Origin: Ruegeria intermedia
GTDB lineage: Bacteria > Pseudomonadota > Alphaproteobacteria > Rhodobacterales > Rhodobacteraceae
Assembly (NCBI RefSeq): GCF_900129345.1
Contig: NZ_FQVK01000019.1
Span: 17,895-81,894 of the forward strand
DNA length: 64,000 nucleotides
Direction of reading: 5' to 3'
Of the stretch, positions 52,228 to 59,814 are shown in pieces (the stretch's first letter is position 1; the number at the start of each line of letters is the position of its first letter). Below the pieces are notes generated by a model, which saw only the letters and a program-made list of their open reading frames with translations, was not told the DNA's origin and made no database searches. The position numbers and the translations under genes were made by a program.

Positions 52228-52437
52228 CGCACCAAAGCGGCTTTTTGACCCCTAACCCATTGAGAGTGTTGAGATGACGCACTTGGCTTCAACCTTTTTG
52301 ATAAGGGGGAAATCCCTCTCCCCAATCATCATCCCGTTCCCCCCTATAGAAAAGGATGGCGGGGGAGGTGCGTCATCTCAACACTTTCAAGGACTTGCGC
52401 GCGAAACCCCGTCATTCCTGCGTCACCGTCGCGTCAC
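52211..52437. repeat. Iterons and 22-bp inverted repeat: candidate satellite origin or packaging site
   Basis: CGATGACGCAC is tandemly repeated at 52211-52221 and 52222-52232. GATGACGCAC recurs at 52273-52282 inside the left arm (52261-52282) of a 22-bp inverted repeat whose right arm is 52368-52389 (21 of 22 paired). Inside it lies ATAAGGGGGAA / TTCCCCCCTAT (52301-52311, 52337-52347). Further TGCGTCAC and GCGTCAC units follow at 52419 and 52431. The region links the primase-helicase and terminase genes, where either an origin or a cos/pac site would be expected. No gene is seen between 52228 and 52566. Confidence 0.7.
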
Positions 52438-52566
52438 TCAGAGGGCCGAGCCCGCCCTCCCGAGGTGCGGTCAAGCCGGAAGGATCGGGAAATCCGCGGT
52501 TCCTCCTGCGCCGAATGTCATGCGGGGACGCGCAGCGCATTGCGTCGCCAGCGTCAGGGGGCAGAA

Positions 52567-53076
52567 ATGACTAAACTCGACAGACATGAGACCAAGACCG
52601 CCTTCGCCGCCCGCGTCGGGCTGACCAAAGGGCGCATCTCGCAGCTGGTGGCCGAGGGGCTGCCGGTGCGCTCGGACGGACGCATCGACGTGGCCGAGGG
52701 GCTCGCCTGGATCGAGACGAACCTCGATCCGGGCCGGCGCTACAAGGGCGGTGCGCCCACGGCGACGACCCGCACCGCCACGCTGGCCGAGGCCAAGCGG
52801 CTGCACGAGATCGTCAAGGTCCAGCGCGCCCGGCTGGCCTTCGAGCGCGAGCAGGGCAAGCTGATCGACGCCGACGAGGCGCGGCGGACGGTATTCGCGC
52901 GCGCCCGTGCCGAACGCGACGCGCATCTGGCGTGGGTGCAACGGACGGCACCCCTGCTGGCAGCCGAACTCGGCGCCGACCCCCGCGCCACCTTCGCCGC
53001 GCTCGACCGGATGATGCGGGAGCATCTCGAACACCTGGCCGACCTTCCGCTGGGGAGCTTTGGCGATGGTGCCTGA
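52567..53076 (+). CDS. Terminase small subunit of the satellite
   Basis: 169 residues. N-terminal HTH (KTAFAARVGLTKGRISQLVA, EGLPVRSDGRIDVAEGLAWI), Nu1-like. The middle has EAKRLHEIVKVQRARLAFER, and the C-terminal helices end LEHLADLPLGSFGDGA. Layout and helix pattern match the prophage small subunit (21102-21659), but identity is low, so the DNA site it recognises probably differs. It overlaps the large subunit by 11 bp. Confidence 0.85.
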   Translation: MTKLDRHETKTAFAARVGLTKGRISQLVAEGLPVRSDGRIDVAEGLAWIETNLDPGRRYKGGAPTATTRTATLAEAKRLHEIVKVQRARLAFEREQGKLIDADEARRTVFARARAERDAHLAWVQRTAPLLAAELGADPRATFAALDRMMREHLEHLADLPLGSFGDGA

Positions 53077-54877
53077 CATCGACCTCGCCTGGCGGCGCGG
53101 CATCCGCCCCGAACCGCCGGTCCCTGTCTCGGACTGGGCCGACCGGCACCGCATCCTGCCTCCGACCTCGGCCGAGCCTGGCCGCTGGCGCACGGACCGC
53201 ACGCCCTATCTGCGCGAGGTGATGGACGCACTCTCGACCGCCAGCCCCTACGAGCGCGTCGTGCTGATGAAGGGCGCGCAGACCGGCGGTTCGGAGGCCG
53301 GACTGAACTGGCTCGGCTACATCATCCAGAACGCGCCCGGCATCGCCATGCTGGTCATGCCGTCGCTCGACATGGTGCGCCGGAACACCACCGTCCGCAT
53401 CGACCCGCTGATCGAGGCCACGCCCGCGCTGCGTGATCTGGTCGCCTCGCCCCGCTCCCGCGACGCCGGGAACAGCCTGTTCCGCAAGTCCTTCCCCGGC
53501 GGCCAGCTGGTGATGACCGGCGCCAACTCGGCCGTCGGCCTGCGCTCGACACCGGTGCGTTATCTCTTTCTCGATGAGGTGGACGGCTATCCCGGCGACG
53601 CCGACGGCGAGGGCGATCCCGTCGATCTAGCCATCCAGCGCACCGCGACCTTCCGCGGGCGGCGCAAGATCTACATGGTCTCCACGCCCACGCTGAAGGG
53701 CCACTCCCGCATCGAGGCGGCCTTCGAGCAGAGCGACCGGCGCTTGTACCACGTCCCCTGCCTGCATTGCGGCGACATGGCCCCGATCACCTGGGCGCGC
53801 ATCCGCTGGCCCGAGGGGCGGCGCGACCAGGCGCATCTGGTCTGCGAGGCCTGCGGTGGCATCCATCACGAGCACGAGAAGCCCCGCCTGCTGGCTGCGG
53901 GTGAATGGCGCGCGACCGCCGAGGGCGACGGCCGCACTACAGGCTTCCACCTCTCCGCGCTCTATTCCCCGTGGGAGACCTGGGCCGAGATCGCCGCCGA
54001 ACACGGCCGCGTTCGCAAGGATCCCGCCCGCCTTCAGGTCTGGGTCAACACCAAGCTGGGCGAGTCTTGGGAGGACCAGGCGGGCGACACCGTTCCGGCC
54101 GACCCGCTGATGGCCCGCCGCGAGGACTGGGGCGAGGCTCTGCCCGCCTCCGTCGCCGTGCTGACTGCCGGCGTCGATGTGCAGGGCGACCGGATCGAGG
54201 TGCAGATCCTCGGCTGGGGCCGCGACGAGGAGGCTTGGGTGATCGACTACCGCGTGCTCTGGGGCGACCCGTCAGGCCCGCGCCTCTGGGCCGACCTCGA
54301 CATGGTGCTGCAGGCGACGTTCCCGCATCCCGCGGGGCTCGACCTGCCGGTGCGCGCCGCCGCCATCGACACCGGCGGCCACCACACCAAGATGGCCTAC
54401 GAGTTCTGCCGCACCCGCCTCGCGCGCCGCATCTGGGCGATCAAGGGCCGCGGCGGACCCGGGATCCCCGTCTGGCCGCGCCGCCCGACGCGCACGAACA
54501 AGGGCAAGATCCCGCTCTTTATCGTCGGCGTGGACGCGGTGAAGGACTCCGTCTACGCCCGCCTGCGCCTCACCGAGCCCGGCCCCGGCGCGATCCACTT
54601 CCCCCGTCGCCTCGACGCCGACTATTTCCGCCAGCTGACCGCCGAGCGCGTCGTCACCCGCTTCGAGCGCGGCCGCCCTATCCGCTCCTGGCAACCCAAG
54701 CGCGACGGCGAGCGCAACGAGGCCCTCGACACCTTCGTCTACGCCCACGCCGCCCTGCACGGGCTCATCAGCATGGGCCTCAGGCTGAACGAGGAGGTGG
54801 AAGGGGTTGCGGTCACGCCGACGCCGACGGATGCGGCGGCTGCGGGGGTGATCCGGTCGGCGTGGCTACGGCGCTGA
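53066..54877 (+). CDS. Terminase large subunit of the satellite, GpA-like
   Basis: 603 residues from ATG 53066 (ribosome site GGGGAG about 9 bp upstream). ATPase: LMKGAQTGGSEAGLNWLGYI near 66, TGANSAVGLRSTPVRYLFLD and EVDGYPGDADGEGDPVDLA near 165-185. Nuclease: AAAIDTGGHHTKMAYEFCR near 430. Clearly homologous over its length to the prophage terminase at 19157-21151, with many substitutions. Packages satellite DNA into the satellite's own heads. The stop is followed by convergent cargo rather than the portal gene. Confidence 0.95.
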   Translation: MVPDIDLAWRRGIRPEPPVPVSDWADRHRILPPTSAEPGRWRTDRTPYLREVMDALSTASPYERVVLMKGAQTGGSEAGLNWLGYIIQNAPGIAMLVMPSLDMVRRNTTVRIDPLIEATPALRDLVASPRSRDAGNSLFRKSFPGGQLVMTGANSAVGLRSTPVRYLFLDEVDGYPGDADGEGDPVDLAIQRTATFRGRRKIYMVSTPTLKGHSRIEAAFEQSDRRLYHVPCLHCGDMAPITWARIRWPEGRRDQAHLVCEACGGIHHEHEKPRLLAAGEWRATAEGDGRTTGFHLSALYSPWETWAEIAAEHGRVRKDPARLQVWVNTKLGESWEDQAGDTVPADPLMARREDWGEALPASVAVLTAGVDVQGDRIEVQILGWGRDEEAWVIDYRVLWGDPSGPRLWADLDMVLQATFPHPAGLDLPVRAAAIDTGGHHTKMAYEFCRTRLARRIWAIKGRGGPGIPVWPRRPTRTNKGKIPLFIVGVDAVKDSVYARLRLTEPGPGAIHFPRRLDADYFRQLTAERVVTRFERGRPIRSWQPKRDGERNEALDTFVYAHAALHGLISMGLRLNEEVEGVAVTPTPTDAAAAGVIRSAWLRR

Positions 54878-54913
54878 CCCACCTCTGCGTTAGCCAGCGA
54901 ACTCCACCACCAA

Positions 54914-56161
54914 CTATCGCTTCGAGCCGAACCACCTGTAGTGGTAATTCACGCAAACATCGTCGAGCGAATGGGTCAGGGTGATTTTTTGCCCATTCAA
55001 CGGATCACCCATCGCCTTTGATCGGATTACGTAGTCTCCCCCAACCTTTTTAATTCTCAGGATTCCACGGTCAAATTGCAGATGATGATTGGGGCACAGA
55101 ACTAGCATATTACTTGCCTTATCGGGGCCACTATGCGGCTCACCCAGGCCCTTGATATGGGCGGCCTCCGAGTAATACCGATCCTCAGAAATTTGAAGTT
55201 TAGTTCCACAAAATTGGCATGTATTGTCATAATGCTGCTTTAGAGCCGCGGCCTTTTTTCGATTTCGCTTCTGCTCCTGCCGTTCGACGGTCCGCCGCTC
55301 GACGACCTCATCTGACTCCTCTTGCTCTAGCCACTCGAGGCCTTCCTCCTCCGGGATCTCAGGTGCTGGCTTCGGCGGCGGCGGGGTTGTCGGCGTAAGA
55401 GCAGTCTTTGCCTCACGGAAGCGTTCGATGCCGCCGACGGAGCCGTAGAGATCTGCCAGGTCACCCGCCTGAGCCAAGGCAAACCCTCGGGTTACCCCCA
55501 AGAGCTTGTAAAGCTCGTCCGAGTCTATGAGGTCAACGAGGCTCGCTCTGTCAGAAGGTCCACCGTCAAGGATGTGTCGATCCCAGGCCAGAAACAGTGC
55601 AGAGGCTATCCACTGCTCGGCCTGAGCGTTAATCACTGGCAGTGACGTCGGCCAAAACTCGCATAATTCATAGAGATGGCGGTAGTTGTTGCGGCACTTC
55701 ACTCGCACGTCCAACTGGGCGTCCATCCGGTCCGTGATGAAGGGGTCGAGAGAGGCGTCGGATAGCGCGGAGGAGCGCCAAACGCCAGACTGCCACAATC
55801 GCTCCCGGACGAACTCATTGGCCCACATGGCCGGACGACTCACAACCCTCTGACCGGTTCCTACCCGGTTGAGGTGCAGCGCAAAGAGGGCAAGTCTATC
55901 GAACCGAATTGAGTGGGGTCGCTCGATCGCTTGGAAGACCAACTCGTCGACTGACATGCGGCCCGCTTTGTTGTGCAGAAAAAAGTTGACCGGAATGAGG
56001 CTTAGTGAGGCGTCCAGCCCAGAGTCTTCACGAAACCGGTCGCGCGGAACAGTGGCCAGCGTGTCCTGAAACCCGGCACGTATGACGATGTGAAGCTTGC
56101 GCAGCCCGGTTCCATGCCACGCAAAGTTCTTCGAGAAGCTGCCCGGAGCGTGCTTCACCAT
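54914..56161 (-). CDS. HNH endonuclease with defence-type N-terminal domain
   Basis: 415 residues. The C-terminal HNH/zinc domain has CQFCGTKLQI (about 315), AAHIKGLGEP and LCPNHHLQFDRGIL, with the two CxxC-like ligands and catalytic His. A basic linker (VERQEQKRNRKKAAALKQHY) precedes it. The N-terminal ~230 residues (FSKNFAWHGTGLRKLHIVIR, LIPVNFFLHNKAGRMSVDEL, SIRFDRLALFALHLNRVG) recall domains seen in other defence-associated HNH proteins, but I cannot name the family. It is read against the packaging genes and is divergent from the MT-A70 methylase, which could form a restriction-modification pair with it. Confidence 0.82.
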   Translation of the reverse strand: MVKHAPGSFSKNFAWHGTGLRKLHIVIRAGFQDTLATVPRDRFREDSGLDASLSLIPVNFFLHNKAGRMSVDELVFQAIERPHSIRFDRLALFALHLNRVGTGQRVVSRPAMWANEFVRERLWQSGVWRSSALSDASLDPFITDRMDAQLDVRVKCRNNYRHLYELCEFWPTSLPVINAQAEQWIASALFLAWDRHILDGGPSDRASLVDLIDSDELYKLLGVTRGFALAQAGDLADLYGSVGGIERFREAKTALTPTTPPPPKPAPEIPEEEGLEWLEQEESDEVVERRTVERQEQKRNRKKAAALKQHYDNTCQFCGTKLQISEDRYYSEAAHIKGLGEPHSGPDKASNMLVLCPNHHLQFDRGILRIKKVGGDYVIRSKAMGDPLNGQKITLTHSLDDVCVNYHYRWFGSKR

Positions 56162-56227
56162 CTATATCTTGCCTCAGAGATGCTTAACCTTTAGCACATA
56201 TAGAAACGGAAAATGAGCAGGGGCACA

Positions 56228-56863
56228 ATGGTCAATCCTTCCCAAGAACTTCTCGCAACAGCGAACGGGCGCAAATTCCAGACCATCCTGGCTGACCCGC
56301 CGTGGCGGTTCACAAACCGGACTGGCAAGATGGCACCGGAGCATCGACGGCTGTCGAGGTACGGGACCATGAGTCTGCCAGAGATCAAGGCTCTGCCCGT
56401 TGCTGAGATAGTTCAGGAACCGGCTCACCTCTATCTCTGGGTGCCGAATGCGCTGCTTCCAGAAGGCATCGAAGTACTCCGCGCATGGGGCTTCGAATAC
56501 AAGTCGAACATTGTCTGGCACAAGATTCGAAAGGACGGCGGATCAGATGGCCGAGGAGTGGGCTTCTACTTTCGAAATGTCACGGAGCTTGTGCTGTTTG
56601 GGGTGCGGGGAAAAAACGCGCGAACACTAGCCCCCGGACGGAGGCAGGTGAATCTCATTGCGTCCCAGAAGCGCGAGCATAGCCGGAAGCCGGATGAACT
56701 CTACGACGTGATCGAGGCATGCAGTCGAGGACCTTTTCTTGAGATGTTCGCACGTGACACTCGAAAAGGTTGGACGGGCTGGGGCAATCAAGCCGAGAAT
56801 TACGAGATCACTTGGGACACGTACGCACACCATAGCCGTGTGACTGCAAGTGCGGCTGAGTGA
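56228..56863 (+). CDS. MT-A70-type N6-adenine DNA methyltransferase
   Basis: 211 residues from ATG 56228, which has AGGGG 6 bp upstream; an ATG at 56213 is also possible. Catalytic TILADPPWRFTNRTG (DPPW, residues 23-26), HLYLWVPNALLPEGIEVLRA, FEYKSNIVWHKIRKDG and SRKPDELYDVIEACSRGPFL are hallmark MT-A70 segments. It should methylate adenine in DNA. It lies 66 bp from the divergent HNH gene and may protect satellite and host DNA from that nuclease. AT-richer than the packaging genes. Confidence 0.9.
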   Translation: MVNPSQELLATANGRKFQTILADPPWRFTNRTGKMAPEHRRLSRYGTMSLPEIKALPVAEIVQEPAHLYLWVPNALLPEGIEVLRAWGFEYKSNIVWHKIRKDGGSDGRGVGFYFRNVTELVLFGVRGKNARTLAPGRRQVNLIASQKREHSRKPDELYDVIEACSRGPFLEMFARDTRKGWTGWGNQAENYEITWDTYAHHSRVTASAAE

Positions 56864-56932
56864 ACTTGCCGATAGGCGCCCTCGAAGGCGTCGCTTCAAT
56901 TGGCCATCCGACATCGCGATGATCGAACAGGG

Positions 56933-56970
56933 GCAGCGACCCGACGTCCGGGTCGCTGCGTAGCGGTTTT
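56933..56970 (+). terminator. Rho-independent terminator between convergent cargo genes
   Basis: Stem GCAGCGACCCG / CGGGTCGCTGC with a 5-nt loop (56933-56959), then GTAGCGGTTTTTC. Ends the methylase transcript; the next gene is convergent. Confidence 0.75.
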
Positions 56971-56972
56971 TC

Positions 56973-58169
56973 TTACGCTGACTGAGACTTCATGACCGAA
57001 GCAATGGTGTCGGTGTAGATGCTGAGCGCATCGTATGCAGCTTCGCTACGGCCCATGTAGGCGACCTGCCGGTCCAAGGCACGATACTGCTTCACTGCAC
57101 GGTCGATCATCTGGTCAGCATCGAAAAGGCTGGGCTTCTCAATGGTCCACTTCCCGTCCTTCTGTACGACGAAAGCCGACAGCGCAGACATGATCGGGAA
57201 GAGCAGACCAGGCGCGACCCAGATGATCTTGCCGTCAGGGCCACGCCGAACGGGGCGCCCACCCTTGGGTGCGCCGCCGTTGGGGCTCTTGCTCTTCTCG
57301 TGCAGATGATGACCGTTCCAGGCGGGATGCGTCTCCCAGTTGCGGTACTCCTTGATCGCCGCCACAGCGATCTGAACTGTGAAGTCATACCGCTTCTTCG
57401 CTTCGGGATCAGTCTTGCGCGACTGCGCCCATTCCCCGAATTCCTTCAAGCACTTACCCGCCTGCTTGTAGGGCATGTTGTGAGCTTTCGTGCCCGACGC
57501 CTCGAGCTCTGCCGGCATCAGTGTCCGGCACCACTGCAGAACCGCCTGCGCGGACAGTCCCTCTGTGTCGGTCTCGTTCATCTGAAGAGTCTCACCTGGC
57601 AACCCGGCTTCGATTGCCGCGCGGAGATCGTCAAGATAACCGCGCGCACCGGCCTGAGAAACGCTCTTCACCGACGTGGCCGTGTTGCGGGCGATAGCAA
57701 CTTCCACGATCTGCTCGTGCTGAGGCTCCATGATGATCTCGGCGCGGACCGGGAAGTCGGTGTTATCGTCGTCTTCGAGACTGGCGAAATACCGCTTCAG
57801 TTCACCTTGGGTCTGCGCGCCATTGATGATGCTGGCGTTCGTCAGATGCGCCATCCGCTTCGAGTCGTCGATCTTGCAGTCGGTGCAGGTGATCGTCACA
57901 CCGGAATTCCGGTTGATGAACCGATCCGGCTGCTCAAGGATCGTAGCCTCAATTTCCTTGTGGACGGCGTTGCGTTTCGAGTCCTTGTGCTCGGCGATGT
58001 AGGTCCGCAGGTTGTCCTGCGTACCAAGCTTGGTCACCTCGCGGGCGCTGACGTTCGCGAACCAAGTCTGAACGCCATTGGCCTTTTCCTCGGGGGAGGT
58101 CAGGTTCTTGATCGAATTGTAATGGAGGGTAAAAGTCGTCGACCCCGCCGACGGGTTGTCGTAAGCCAT
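56973..58169 (-). CDS. AIPR (abortive infection phage resistance) family protein
   Basis: 398 residues. The AIPR core shows FINRNSGVTITCTDC (about 83-97), ASIINGAQTQGELKRYF near 112 (the family's 'ivNGxQT' motif) and EQIVEVAIARNTATSVKS near 150. A C-terminal APGLLFPIMSALSAFVV helix follows. Members of the family occur in phage-defence operons, often with restriction or phosphorothioate-related genes; their biochemical action is not settled. It is separated by a terminator from the methylase and is divergent from the portal gene. Confidence 0.78.
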   Translation of the reverse strand: MAYDNPSAGSTTFTLHYNSIKNLTSPEEKANGVQTWFANVSAREVTKLGTQDNLRTYIAEHKDSKRNAVHKEIEATILEQPDRFINRNSGVTITCTDCKIDDSKRMAHLTNASIINGAQTQGELKRYFASLEDDDNTDFPVRAEIIMEPQHEQIVEVAIARNTATSVKSVSQAGARGYLDDLRAAIEAGLPGETLQMNETDTEGLSAQAVLQWCRTLMPAELEASGTKAHNMPYKQAGKCLKEFGEWAQSRKTDPEAKKRYDFTVQIAVAAIKEYRNWETHPAWNGHHLHEKSKSPNGGAPKGGRPVRRGPDGKIIWVAPGLLFPIMSALSAFVVQKDGKWTIEKPSLFDADQMIDRAVKQYRALDRQVAYMGRSEAAYDALSIYTDTIASVMKSQSA

Positions 58170-58401
58170 GTTGGCTCTCCTTCAGTTTCATATGCCCCGC
58201 GGATCCCGTCGATGCACGACTGCGCATGACGCTCACGAAAGCAAGGGAAAGATAGGCTGAACCATTTCGCTGCACAAGCCCCACAAGCAACTTTCGTTCA
58301 CCGCACACTATCTGCGAGGCTAGGCGTTCGCGAGAGAAGCCGCATTGATTCCCAAACATTCCCAATAGCTTGAGGGAGCGTTTCGGGCGATTCTGCCGCC
58401 C

Positions 58402-59814
58402 ATGCGGACCTTCCTCCATCGCCTTCTCGGCCTCGCGCGCGCTCGCGGCTTCGACGCTGCGGGTGGCGGGCGACGTTGGGAGGGGGCGCGGACGGTTGAC
58501 GGGCTGAACGCGGCGATCCTGGCAGGCGCGACCACGGCGGCGCGGCGGGCCGGGTGGTATGCGCGGAACAACCCGTGGGTCGCGGCGGCGGTGGACAGCC
58601 TCGTCGGCAATGTCGTCGGCGCCGGGATCAAGCCGCAGTCCACCCATTCCGACCGGGCGGTGCGCGAGCGGCTGCAGGCGCTCTGGCTGCGCTGGACCGA
58701 TCACGCCGCCCCGGACGGTCTGGCGGATTTCTACGGGCTGCAGGCCATGGCGGTGCGCGCGATGGTCGAGAGCGGCGAGAGCTTCGCCCGGCTGCGCGTG
58801 GCGAGCGACGCCGCCACCATTCCCCTCCACCTCGAGCTTCTGGATCGCGACCAGGTTCCCATGGACCTGCACCGCGAGATCGGCGGCGGGGCGCGGATCA
58901 GGGCGGGCATCGAGTTCGATGCCGCCGGTCGCCGGGTCGCCTATCGGGTATTGTCCTCCCGCCCGGGCGACCCTCTCGGGGCTCTCCACACAGACCCGCT
59001 CCGCGTCCCCGCCGCCGATTGTCTGCACCTTTTCAAGCCCCTCGCCGCGGGCCAGTTGCGCGGGATCACCTGGCTCGCGCCGGTCCTGCTGCGGCTGCAC
59101 GAGCTCGACCAGTTCGAGGACGCCGCGCTGGTGAAGGCCAAGGTCGCGGCGCTGTTCACCGGCTTCATCACCGATCCCGACGGCACCGCGGGCGGGCTCT
59201 CGGGCACCAACACCGGCGGCGCGCTGACCGTGGGCATGGAGCCGGGCAGCCTGATCCCGCTGCCGCCCGGCACGGACATCCGCTTTTCCAACCCGACCGA
59301 GCATGACGCCTACGCGCCCTTCGTGAAGAACCACCTGCGCGCCATCGCCTCCGGGCTGGGCCTGCCCTACGAGCTGGTATCGGGTGACCTGGAGGGCGTC
59401 ACCTATTCCTCGATCCGCGCCGGGCTGATCGAGTTCAGGCGCCGCGTCGAGCAGCTTCAGCACAACGTGGTCGTCCACCAGTTCTGCCGCCCGGTCTGGG
59501 AGCGGTTCGTGCGGCTGGCGGTGCTGACCGGCGAGCTGCCTGCGCGGGACTTCGACCGGAACCCGGACGCCTATCTCGGCTGCGAATGGCTGCCGCCGAA
59601 GTTCGACTACGTCGATCCGATGAAGGACGTGCAGGCCGAGATCATGGCGATCGGCGCGGGGCTCAAGAGCCGGTCCCAGGCGATCTCCGAGCGCGGCTAT
59701 GACGCCGAGCAGGTGGATGCCGAGATCGCCGCGGACCGCGAGCGCGCGGAGGGGCTGGGGCTTGCCTTCGGTCAGACGGCGTCGCCACAGCAGAAGGAGG
59801 CCGCCGATGGCTGA
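58402..59814 (+). CDS. Portal protein of the satellite, lambda gpB-like
   Basis: 470 residues with the family marks: NNPWVAAAVDSLVGNVVGAG (about 54-73), GLQAMAVRAMVESGESFARL near 113-133, and LPYELVSGDLEGVTYSSIRA near 320. Homologous to the prophage portal (17359-18870), 33 residues shorter. It resumes the packaging operon after the cargo block; the 232 bp upstream must supply a promoter because the preceding gene is divergent. Overlaps the capsid gene by 8 bp. Confidence 0.95.
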   Translation: MRTFLHRLLGLARARGFDAAGGGRRWEGARTVDGLNAAILAGATTAARRAGWYARNNPWVAAAVDSLVGNVVGAGIKPQSTHSDRAVRERLQALWLRWTDHAAPDGLADFYGLQAMAVRAMVESGESFARLRVASDAATIPLHLELLDRDQVPMDLHREIGGGARIRAGIEFDAAGRRVAYRVLSSRPGDPLGALHTDPLRVPAADCLHLFKPLAAGQLRGITWLAPVLLRLHELDQFEDAALVKAKVAALFTGFITDPDGTAGGLSGTNTGGALTVGMEPGSLIPLPPGTDIRFSNPTEHDAYAPFVKNHLRAIASGLGLPYELVSGDLEGVTYSSIRAGLIEFRRRVEQLQHNVVVHQFCRPVWERFVRLAVLTGELPARDFDRNPDAYLGCEWLPPKFDYVDPMKDVQAEIMAIGAGLKSRSQAISERGYDAEQVDAEIAADRERAEGLGLAFGQTASPQQKEAADG

